DNA of 64,000 nucleotides from an uncultured Bacteroidales bacterium (lineage in GTDB: Bacteria; Bacteroidota; Bacteroidia; Bacteroidales; UBA932). Positions 1 through 6,845 of this stretch are shown in pieces. The position numbers were made by a program, and so were the translations under genes. The first letter of the stretch is position 1. The number at the start of each line of letters is the position of its first letter. The notes under the pieces were generated by a model, which was given only the letters and a program-made list of their open reading frames with translations, searched no databases and had not been told where the DNA came from. The stretch is from the NCBI GenBank assembly GCA_944323245.1, contig CALURT010000002.1, positions 62,001-126,000 on the forward strand. Direction: 5' to 3'.

Positions 1-1
1 G

Positions 2-700
2 CTCGAAAGACGCCTCAAGAACTGGAAATTGGAACTCGACGACGAGACCCTCGCCGCCATAATGAAAAAGCTGCAGTACAAGAATGTCAACGCATTCTAT
101 GCCGCAGTAGGCGACGGTACCGTAGACATTGCGGACATCAAGACCTTCATCGACAAAACCGCTGAAAGGCAGGCTGTGGAAACCCCTGCCGGGAAAACCG
201 ACAGCACGGAACGTCCGACCGCGTCCAAACCGGGAACAGCCTCCGACGACATCATGGTGATCGATGCAAGGAACGTTAAATCATTGGATTACAGGATGGC
301 CAAGTGCTGCAATCCGGTGTACGGGGATGACGTATTCGGCTTCGTTTCCATCAAGGACGGCATCAAGATACACAGGATGTCATGCCCGAATGCGGCCCGC
401 CTCATGGAAATGTACCCATACAGGATTCAGAAAGTCAGATGGAGCGACAACCCGAGCTCCTCGGGATTCCAGGTGGTGCTGAAAGTGATTGCCGCACACG
501 AACCTGCCGTCATCAACGAAATCATCGACACCGTCAACGCTTTCAAGGCGTCCATACGCAGTTTCAATGTCAATGAAAACGAGCGTCACGGGACATACGA
601 TATACAGTTGAAAATCTCCGTTCCGAGCAACCTCGAACTCGACAAGGTAATCTCGCAGATCAGGGTGCGCAAGAACGTGTTGAAAGTAAGCCGCAGTTAG
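2..700 (+). CDS. RelA/SpoT-family (p)ppGpp synthetase/hydrolase, C-terminal part (5' end outside window)
   Basis: Only the last 232 codons are visible; the frame is open from base 2, so this is the regulatory half of a long Rel protein whose hydrolase and synthetase domains lie off the window. The conserved-cysteine segment (MAKCCNPVYGDD at about bases 295-330, followed by GFVSIKDGIKIHR) and a C-terminal ACT domain (about bases 460-695, VVLKVIAAHEPAVINEIIDT) are clear. These domains sense the ribosome and amino-acid status and control alarmone synthesis. Whether the missing half is RelA-like or bifunctional cannot be told. The last four bases overlap the end of the opposite-strand gene at 697-939. 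Confidence 0.9.
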   Translation, partial: LERRLKNWKLELDDETLAAIMKKLQYKNVNAFYAAVGDGTVDIADIKTFIDKTAERQAVETPAGKTDSTERPTASKPGTASDDIMVIDARNVKSLDYRMAKCCNPVYGDDVFGFVSIKDGIKIHRMSCPNAARLMEMYPYRIQKVRWSDNPSSSGFQVVLKVIAAHEPAVINEIIDTVNAFKASIRSFNVNENERHGTYDIQLKISVPSNLELDKVISQIRVRKNVLKVSRS

Positions 701-939
701 ATCCCGGCCCGTCTTGCCCCTGCCAATGCCGCCGTGAACACCGCAGCAGAAAAGGCAATGGTAATGTAAAGACCGTTTCCCTTCATGAAATCCGTGAAAC
801 GCGATATTAAATTCCCTGCGTCCGGCACGGCAACTGCAGGGAGGAACATGCCGTAAACCACACAGGAAGCTGCAACGAGCAGCAGGACTGCCACAACGGA
901 TATTGCGATAGGGATAAACAAAGCAATAATACTTTCCAT
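697..939 (-). CDS. Small two-segment membrane protein, function unknown
   Basis: An 80-residue product with two hydrophobic stretches (about residues 4-35 and 57-75) separated by a short loop with Asp and Lys residues. No family is recognised. It runs tail to tail into the rel gene with a four-base overlap of stop codons. No good Shine-Dalgarno sequence is visible, which is common in this phylum. The clean length and membrane pattern favour a real gene, but with no homology evidence it remains tentative. Confidence 0.5.
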   Translation of the reverse strand: MESIIALFIPIAISVVAVLLLVAASCVVYGMFLPAVAVPDAGNLISRFTDFMKGNGLYITIAFSAAVFTAALAGARRAGI

Positions 940-975
940 AATTTCTATAAATTTAACGGTTAATGATTTTAATTA

Positions 976-1202
976 ACGTGAGTTCGATGAAATTCAATTT
1001 ATTGAGAATCATCGAACTACCTCTGAGGAGCAGAACGGAGTTCTGTGACGGGCTCCCGGAGAGGGAGCGGTGAGGGTGACGCCCCTTAACAAGGGGCTGT
1101 CGCTATAGCGACTGGGGATTAAGAAAAAGTGGATTTCGGAGAAATCCTTAACGACGGTTCGACGAATTCCTTAATCCTGAGCAACATAAATTCGTCGAAC
1201 CG
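976..1202 (+). repeat. Structured multi-hairpin dispersed repeat, copy 1
   Basis: Bases 976-1147 match 38545-38715 with a single base deletion, and the whole unit is homologous to the reverse complement of 11054-11252. Seven consecutive hairpins can be drawn: 982-1017 (GTTCGATGA/TCATCGAAC), 1031-1045 (CAGAAC/GTTCTG), 1052-1068 (GCTCCC/GGGAGC), 1081-1097 (GCCCCTT/AAGGGGC), 1099-1112 (perfect palindrome GTCGCTATAGCGAC), 1131-1147 (GGATTT/AAATCC) and 1155-1202 (14-bp perfect stem). It fills most of the gap between the small membrane protein and the redox protein. No open frame of convincing coding character lies in it. Confidence 0.85.
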
Positions 1203-1315
1203 ACGTTAATTACATCCGTTAGACCGGAACCGTCACCGAAATGTTGCAAAGATTGGGAAAAAATTCGCCGGATTTTCATAAATTCGCCGTTCGTAACTGT
1301 GAAAAATATCGTTTT

Positions 1316-1843
1316 ATGGATAAAAGAATACAGCTTCCGGCCGGTTTCGACGCGGAAGAAAGGGCTCAAACGGCAAAACAGAATTTCCTGAACGGGTACA
1401 ATTGCTGTCAGGCGGTGATGCTGGCGTTCAACGACGTATTCGGCACTGACGCAACGACTGTTGCCACCATAGCTTCCGGCTTCGGTGGAGGAATGGCCCG
1501 CCTGAGGGAGGTCTGCGGTACCGTTTCCGCAATGGGAATGGCCGCAGGATTCATTTCACCGGCCATCACACCGAAAAACATGGAGGAAAGGACGGCCAAT
1601 TACGCCTTGGTGCAGGAACTCGCAGGTGAATTCCGCAAGGAAAACGGAAGCATTGTCTGCAGGGAACTGCTCGGACTGGACCGGAAACCTGCTGCCGGCA
1701 GCGGCGCAGAGCCGCAGATGGAATCCCCTGCCCCGTCGGAGCGGACCGCAGAATACTACCGCAAACGTCCGTGTCCCGAACTCGTAGCCTGCTCCGCCCG
1801 CATCATTGCGCGAAAACTGCTTGACCTTGCCGCTAAAGCGTAG
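1316..1843 (+). CDS. C_GCAxxG_C_C family redox-active protein
   Basis: A 175-residue protein with the family's cysteine pattern: CC in GYNCCQAV, VCGTVSAMG after a glycine-rich SGFGGGMARL segment, a cysteine in IVCRELLG, and two more near the end (CPELVACSAR). Members are thought to be small redox or metal-binding proteins, but no reaction is established. The frame is open upstream to 1241, but the ATG at 1316 gives the usual N-terminus just before the conserved block; 1241-1315 is more likely leader. The C-terminal stretch around residues 120-140 (AAGSGAEPQMESPAPSE) is low-complexity and probably a linker. Confidence 0.8.
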   Translation: MDKRIQLPAGFDAEERAQTAKQNFLNGYNCCQAVMLAFNDVFGTDATTVATIASGFGGGMARLREVCGTVSAMGMAAGFISPAITPKNMEERTANYALVQELAGEFRKENGSIVCRELLGLDRKPAAGSGAEPQMESPAPSERTAEYYRKRPCPELVACSARIIARKLLDLAAKA

Positions 1844-1846
1844 CCC

Positions 1847-2000
1847 TGTCACCCGAAGCGCATCCCTGTCACCCTGGGCGGAGCCTTGTCACCTTGAGCG
1901 CAGCCGAAAGGTCTGACTTAAACAGCCGGAAAGGTCTGCCCCAAAGCACCCTCCGATGCCTCGACCTTGCCCGGCATGACATGTGTATTGCCCGACATGA
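1847..2000 (+). repeat. Tandem and inverted TGTCACC-type repeats between convergent genes
   Basis: Three degenerate units start TGTCACC at 1847, 1867 and 1887, exactly 20 bases apart; the last continues TTGAGCGCAGCCGAAAGGTCT. About 70 bases on, two inverted units containing GCCCGGCATGACA and GCCCGACATGACA follow. The forward and inverted units can pair. The cluster lies between the stop codons of the redox gene and mltG, so it may serve as a shared 3' end structure. It belongs to the dispersed TGTCATCCTGAGCG-like family also seen at 4210-4252 and 28672-28712. Confidence 0.6.
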
Positions 2001-2011
2001 CACTGCCGGAA

Positions 2012-3052
2012 TTATTTTCCGGAAGCCTTGCGCCGGGCGTCGAGAGCACGCTGGAAATCCCGTGCATTCTTCAGATGTTCCCGATAGGTCACAGCGAACC
2101 TGTGAGTTCCGTCGAACTCGGGACTTGCGCAGAAATACAGATAGCCGTGTTCATCCGGATTCAGGACCGCATCGATGCAGGCCTTGGGTGGCACGCTGAT
2201 CGGAGCCGGAGGCAATCCCCTGTATTTATAGGTATTGTACGGGGAATCGACTTGCAGATGTTTTTTCAGCACCCTGTCTATCTTGTAATCAAAGCAGAAG
2301 CAGACTGTCGGACAGGCCTGCAGCTTTATCCCCTTGCGAAGCCTGTTGAGATAGACCCCTGCGATTTTCGGATAATCCTCGACCTTCAGCGTCTCCCCGT
2401 TGACGATTGATGCAAGAATGGAGACCTCCATCGGGGTAAGTCCGAGGTCTGCGGCCTTCTGTTTCCTCTCATCCGTCCAGAAAATATCGTATTCCTTCTT
2501 GAATCTTGAAAAAAGCGACTCCACGGAATCCGTCCAATATACCTGATAAGTGTCCGGCAGGAACATCGCGAACACGTTTTCCGGAGTAAATCCGAACTTT
2601 GCAAGCAGTTCTTCGTCATGCAACGCGTCCATCACCGCCGCGGAGTCCATCATCATCTGCCGGGAAATGGCAGCGGCCAATTTCTCCCTTGTCCTGATTG
2701 TCCCGGAAAGAGTCAGGTTGTGTGTCGTCTGCCATCCGTTGGCTACCATCCTGACTGCATACACGGCGGAAAAACCGGGCTCTATCGCATATTTCCCGGG
2801 CTTTATCCTTTCTGCAAGATTTTCGGCCTCCGCACATCTCCTTATACTTCCCGGCCGTTTGGCCACAGCCGACAACGAGTCCGTCACCGCCTGCACTGTC
2901 ATGTCAGGATACACATACAGGACATATTCACTGTCGAAGCACGAAGCCTTTTTATCGAAATAATAACGCAGCCCGACTGACAATCCGGTCGCGAGCACCA
3001 CGGCAGCCGCACAACACCCTGCCACCAACCATTTCAGCGAACCTTTCATCAT
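2012..3052 (-). CDS. mltG: Endolytic murein transglycosylase MltG (YceG-like)
   Basis: A 346-residue protein with an N-terminal membrane anchor (about residues 8-30) and the YceG domain in the periplasm. MltG cuts nascent glycan strands and so ends their elongation. Signature segments: ASIVNGET (residues 214-221; the Glu of the ET pair, E220, is the expected catalytic residue), IAGVYLNRLRKG, SPYNTYKYRGLPPAPI and YLYFCASPEFDGTHRF. The first Glu of the usual IVEKET is Asn here. The start overlaps the stop of the upstream glucosaminidase gene by four bases, so the two peptidoglycan enzymes are probably coupled. The stop lies in the hairpin CCGGAA/TTCCGG at 2009-2025. Confidence 0.9.
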   Translation of the reverse strand: MMKGSLKWLVAGCCAAAVVLATGLSVGLRYYFDKKASCFDSEYVLYVYPDMTVQAVTDSLSAVAKRPGSIRRCAEAENLAERIKPGKYAIEPGFSAVYAVRMVANGWQTTHNLTLSGTIRTREKLAAAISRQMMMDSAAVMDALHDEELLAKFGFTPENVFAMFLPDTYQVYWTDSVESLFSRFKKEYDIFWTDERKQKAADLGLTPMEVSILASIVNGETLKVEDYPKIAGVYLNRLRKGIKLQACPTVCFCFDYKIDRVLKKHLQVDSPYNTYKYRGLPPAPISVPPKACIDAVLNPDEHGYLYFCASPEFDGTHRFAVTYREHLKNARDFQRALDARRKASGK

Positions 3053-4083
3053 TTTCTTCCTTTACGCAACATCACCGTTTCTCCCTCACGGACAATCGTA
3101 TCCGCATTCATCCCGTTGTATTCCATAAGATTCTTCAACTTCACGGCGAATCTCTGGGATATGTCTCTCAGGCTTTCGCCGCCTTCTGCAATATATTTGT
3201 CCACATGTTTCGATGCCTTTGCCTTTTTCGGCTGCAGGTAGACCACAGTGCCGGGCAGAAGTTCCTCATCCTCAAGAAGATCGTTATATCTGAGAATTTC
3301 AGCAAGGAAAAGGTCATAGCTCTTGGCCAAGGAAGCGTACGTCTCGCCCTCTACCGAATAAACGAAAGGCACCCCGTTCTGCGAATAAAGCTGGCGTGAA
3401 AGGGACAGTTTGAAAACACTGCCTTTCGAAGTATCCACCGGCTTCGGGGTTTCAAGCTGCAGCGGGGTCTCAAGCGGCTGTTTCACCTTCTCCTCCGCTT
3501 CGCTGGCATTTCCGGATGCGGACGATTTCCTGTCGAAACGGTCAAGACCGTACTCCTCGATCAGCCTTATCAGTTTGGACGGATAGTTCGGGTCTGTGGC
3601 ATACCCTGCCTTTTTCAGACCGTAAGCCCATGACTTGTAATCCGTCACGTCAAATTCAAAAAGGAATTTGTATCTGTCCCTGTACCTCAGGAAATCGGAA
3701 TGATCCCTGAAGGATTCTTCGACCGTGGAATATTTCCGGAAACATTCCCCCTTGTGGTCGTCGTCATAATATGTCTTTGCACCTTTCCAGTCATGGCATT
3801 TGATACCGAAATGGTTTTTCGCCTTTACGGCAAGGGCCGACTTGCCGTTGCCTGATTCGAGCATTCCCTGGGCAAGGGTGATGCTTGCCGGAACCCCGGT
3901 CCTTTCCCTTTCCCTCACGGCAATGCCTGCATATTGCCTGATATACTGGTGCTGCGGGCTGTCGCCGGTAAATGTCTGCGCTATATTTTCCGCCGATGAC
4001 GAAGAAACCGTATGTGATGTCACTCCGCAGGCTGCCGCAACAAGCATAGCCGCCAATATTGAAGCCGAACGAAAATATTTCAT
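3049..4083 (-). CDS. Lipoprotein N-acetylglucosaminidase with two LysM domains
   Basis: 344 residues. The N-terminus ends in a lipobox (LVAAAC, Cys19). A FlgJ/Auto-type glucosaminidase domain spans about residues 45-185 with the catalytic-Glu motif AQGMLESGNGKSALA and a conserved NHFGIKCHDWKG. Two LysM domains follow at about 240-285 and 300-342, which bind peptidoglycan. It probably hydrolyses murein from the outer-membrane side or periplasm. It is the first gene of a pair with mltG. A TATATTCG box on the minus strand (4104-4111), 20 bases before the ATG, resembles the -7 element. Confidence 0.9.
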   Translation of the reverse strand: MKYFRSASILAAMLVAAACGVTSHTVSSSSAENIAQTFTGDSPQHQYIRQYAGIAVRERERTGVPASITLAQGMLESGNGKSALAVKAKNHFGIKCHDWKGAKTYYDDDHKGECFRKYSTVEESFRDHSDFLRYRDRYKFLFEFDVTDYKSWAYGLKKAGYATDPNYPSKLIRLIEEYGLDRFDRKSSASGNASEAEEKVKQPLETPLQLETPKPVDTSKGSVFKLSLSRQLYSQNGVPFVYSVEGETYASLAKSYDLFLAEILRYNDLLEDEELLPGTVVYLQPKKAKASKHVDKYIAEGGESLRDISQRFAVKLKNLMEYNGMNADTIVREGETVMLRKGRK

Positions 4084-4125
4084 GTCAATCCGATTTAAGT
4101 TCGCGAATATAGCGAATAAGCGAGA

Positions 4126-4147
4126 ACAAAGGAAATTTTTCCTTTGT
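4126..4147. promoter_or_regulatory. 22-bp inverted repeat between divergent genes
   Basis: ACAAAGGAAA and TTTCCTTTGT form a 20-of-22 palindrome separated by two bases. It lies between the -7-like boxes of the divergent genes ending at 4083 and starting at 4284, so it could be a shared operator. It has no T-tract that would make it a terminator. Confidence 0.4.
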
Positions 4148-4198
4148 CAAGCGGGAGCTATATGTGGGCACGAAGTGACCAAATATAAAAAGTTTCAT

Positions 4199-4206
4199 TA
4201 ACTTTG
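4199..4206 (+). promoter_or_regulatory. Putative -7 box TAACTTTG
   Basis: This matches the Bacteroidetes -7 consensus TAnnTTTG and sits 78 bases before the start of the membrane protein at 4284. The transcript would carry the repeat at 4210-4252 in its leader. No TTG -33 element at proper spacing is seen. Confidence 0.4.
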
Positions 4207-4209
4207 TCA

Positions 4210-4252
4210 TAGTTGTCATCCCGAGCGAGCGCAGCGAGCCGAGGGATCTGCA
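4210..4252 (+). repeat. Dispersed TGTCATCCCGAGCG-type repeat
   Basis: The unit reads TGTCATCCCGAGCGAGCG, then CAGCGAGCCGAGGGATCT, and contains self-complementary GCTCGC-like arms. Related units occur at 1847-1914, 28672-28712 (reverse) and, degenerate, at 39582-39612 (reverse). Such sequences are widespread noncoding repeats in bacterial genomes. Confidence 0.65.
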
Positions 4253-4283
4253 GCCAATACGAAAATTTTAAAACCCATTCATC

Positions 4284-5882
4284 ATGACATTGAAAAAATT
4301 TGCGGCCCTGTTCCTGTTGTCATTCACCGGAATCTTCCTGTCGGCAGGGATTTCCGCCAAAAGCGATTCCCACAAGGGAAATCCGGTAAACAAATACAAG
4401 GAACCGTTTTACGAGGTATTCAACATAAACACGGTGGAGTCCGGCAACAATTTCGAAATCTTATTCTCGAAAAAAGGGTATGCCGTCATTTGCGGAGAGG
4501 CTGACGGACAGCAGCAGAATTTCTACTACACCTATACCACCGGCAAAGGCAAAGTATTTCTGAAAGGAGCCTGCATCATAGTGTTCGACGGCAAGATATG
4601 GAGAAAGCATATAGGCGTTCCGGAAGACATAGAACTGACACTGACCGATTCCCGCAGGCCTGAATACGTGATGGGCGGTACAGGCAGCCAATCGGAAGCC
4701 ACATACAGGGTCAGCTATCTTGACAAGCCGAAACACTCATTCATGTCGTATGATGCAGAGTGGATCGTCCGGTTCTGTGCACGCGGTTTTCTCGACAATC
4801 CGCAGAACGTATGGAGAGTCACGGATCCCGACGGTATAAAAGTCGTCAACATCGAAGGGGACAGTGAAACGTCGTTCGGGTATGGAGACATAATAATAGG
4901 CAGTCCCGATGAAAAGAACGGCGACTATATCGCAATCGACTATATAAAAGGCAGGAAATTGTATGTCGAAAAATCCGGGGTGGAAAATTTAGGCTCGAAA
5001 ACCGCCGTAGACCGGTATCTGTGGGAGAATGCCAAATCGGTGATAAATTTTTCGAAATGGGATTCCTCACTACGCTTCGATGAATGGGACGAAGATACGG
5101 CCGGATGGTTCAACGGATGGCGTGCCGGACGCAAGTCGTTCTGGATTCTGTTCGCGCTCCTTGTCGCATCGGCTGTCCTGTATGTGCTCAACAAGATTGA
5201 TTATAATCCGGAATTCTTCTTTCCGGATACTCTGTACAAAGTGACCTTTGGTGTGCTCGCTGCCCTTAACGTAACGGAAATATGGTACATAATCTCGCTT
5301 AAGCAGGATGCCTTATGGATAATCTTCGATGTGGGCCCCCTCGGGTTTCTGACATTTCTGGTAATTACCGTACTGCTTGTGCTGCAGATGCTGCTAATAC
5401 ACTTGACAGAAATCAATCTTGTGGCATACAACGACACTTATTCATGGTTCCCTAAAAAAATCGAATGGATAATCGGCTTTATCGTAATGGGATCGGCAAC
5501 GGGCATGATGGTTTCGGGAAATCTCCTGTCCGGCCTCGGAGGCTATGCCCTGCTGATAGCCGCAGGACTTCCGACTACCATAAACTATGTCAGGCATTCC
5601 AACGGGAACTGTCCGATACTCCCGTTCATGCTGCTGTGTTATCCTGTGACATATCTCCTTTTCCTTGTCTACATAGTCATGCTGATAGCAGAAAGAGTGG
5701 CTTCGATAAAAACTCCGTACGATCCTACCAGGCGCACCCTCAGGGATGACTACGGAAATATCATAAATGCGCATGTCGACGCCAACGGGAATGTCCGCGA
5801 CAGTAACGGCCGTGAATATAACAGGGTGACAGGAGGAGGGTATGTGCCTAAGGGATCGCAGAACGAAGGTCCATATTATTAA
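4284..5882 (+). CDS. Unknown secreted-domain membrane protein with six or so C-terminal TM segments
   Basis: 532 residues with no recognised family. A signal peptide (about 1-25) leads to a roughly 250-residue extracytoplasmic part rich in beta-strand patterns (GKGKVFLKGACIIVFDGKIW, WIVRFCARGF). From about residue 285 onward there are five or six hydrophobic segments (FWILFALLVASAVLYVL; ALWIIFDVGPLGFLTFLVITVLLVL; WIIGFIVMGSATGMMVSG; CPILPFMLLCYPVTYLLFLVYIVML with no long charged break). The tail (DPTRRTLRDDYGNIINAHVD) is polar and presumably cytoplasmic. It stands alone, divergent from the murein genes and convergent with rnz, 21 bases away. Confidence 0.8.
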   Translation: MTLKKFAALFLLSFTGIFLSAGISAKSDSHKGNPVNKYKEPFYEVFNINTVESGNNFEILFSKKGYAVICGEADGQQQNFYYTYTTGKGKVFLKGACIIVFDGKIWRKHIGVPEDIELTLTDSRRPEYVMGGTGSQSEATYRVSYLDKPKHSFMSYDAEWIVRFCARGFLDNPQNVWRVTDPDGIKVVNIEGDSETSFGYGDIIIGSPDEKNGDYIAIDYIKGRKLYVEKSGVENLGSKTAVDRYLWENAKSVINFSKWDSSLRFDEWDEDTAGWFNGWRAGRKSFWILFALLVASAVLYVLNKIDYNPEFFFPDTLYKVTFGVLAALNVTEIWYIISLKQDALWIIFDVGPLGFLTFLVITVLLVLQMLLIHLTEINLVAYNDTYSWFPKKIEWIIGFIVMGSATGMMVSGNLLSGLGGYALLIAAGLPTTINYVRHSNGNCPILPFMLLCYPVTYLLFLVYIVMLIAERVASIKTPYDPTRRTLRDDYGNIINAHVDANGNVRDSNGREYNRVTGGGYVPKGSQNEGPYY

Positions 5883-5903
5883 CAGGTCCGGCAGATGGTT
5901 CGG

Positions 5904-6833
5904 CTACCGCTCACCATGACAGAGCGGCAGGTCGATTTTCATCCCGTCTTCGGTCAGTTCCGTATTCGGGAAAATTTTCTTTGCCTCATCAAGAAAGAAT
6001 CCGGCATCCGGAAAGCGTGAGGAATAATGCCCTATCAGCAGTTTGCCGACACGGGCCGCCGATGCACATTGCGCAGCCTGTACGGTAGTGGAATGGGCTG
6101 TCGCAGCGGCAAGCTCCGTCATCTCTTCCGGAAACGTTGCCTCGTGATAGAGCAGGTCCACGCCTTCCACCCACTGCGCAAGCTCCGGGAAAGGAGCGGT
6201 ATCGCTGCAATAGGCATAACTTCTCGGAATATACGGGATGTAGGTCAACTCCCCGTTCGGTATTGTGGCGCCGTCCCTCGTTATGTCCTCTCCCCGTTTC
6301 AATGCACCGATCTCCGCAAGCGTAAGCCCGTACTTTTCCAATGCATCCTTCCTGATGTTCGGTGCGGGCGTCTTTTCCCTGAACAGGAAACCGAAAGTCT
6401 CTATCCTGTGATTGAGCGGGAAAGCCGAAATTTCAAGCGACTTGGATGAAAATACTGTCTGCGGCTCATCCGTCACAAGAGGATGATGCTCGATACCGAA
6501 CCTGAGTCCGTCACCGAAATGTTCCATAAAGGACTTCAATATGGAAGAAAACTTCTCCGGAGCATAAATATGGATGGGAGCAGTCCTTCCGAGCATTCCC
6601 ATTGTCGAAAGAAGTCCGAAAATCCCGAAACAATGGTCCCCGTGCAGGTGGGAAATGAAAATCCTGTCCAATTTGAGAAATGACAGGTGCATGCGGCGCA
6701 TCATAATCTGTGCTCCTTCGCCGCAGTCAATCAAAAACAAGCGCCCACGTACGTCTAATACCTGGGCGCTCGGATGTCTGTTTACAATGGGCAAGGCCGA
6801 AGCCGTGCCCAGTATATTCAGCGTGAAGTTCAT
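5904..6833 (-). CDS. rnz: Ribonuclease Z (tRNA 3' endonuclease)
   Basis: 309 residues, the usual length of the short form. The metallo-beta-lactamase zinc motif SHLHGDH (residues 61-67) is intact, as are downstream metal ligands (YCSDTAPF, LLYHEATF, AHSTTVQAA, LIGHYSSR). The enzyme trims the 3' trailer of tRNA precursors. It starts 12 bases after rpsA ends, so it may be co-transcribed with rpsA. Confidence 0.93.
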   Translation of the reverse strand: MNFTLNILGTASALPIVNRHPSAQVLDVRGRLFLIDCGEGAQIMMRRMHLSFLKLDRIFISHLHGDHCFGIFGLLSTMGMLGRTAPIHIYAPEKFSSILKSFMEHFGDGLRFGIEHHPLVTDEPQTVFSSKSLEISAFPLNHRIETFGFLFREKTPAPNIRKDALEKYGLTLAEIGALKRGEDITRDGATIPNGELTYIPYIPRSYAYCSDTAPFPELAQWVEGVDLLYHEATFPEEMTELAAATAHSTTVQAAQCASAARVGKLLIGHYSSRFPDAGFFLDEAKKIFPNTELTEDGMKIDLPLCHGER

Positions 6834-6845
6834 TCCCGACGAAAA

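Noticed and set aside
1155..1202. tRNA T-arm-like GGTTCGA sequences
   Set aside because: They are part of the repeat's terminal hairpin; no acceptor stem, anticodon arm or CCA end fits a tRNA.
1847..1914. Possible CRISPR array from 20-base periodicity
   Set aside because: Units are degenerate, there are no unique spacers between them and no cas genes nearby.
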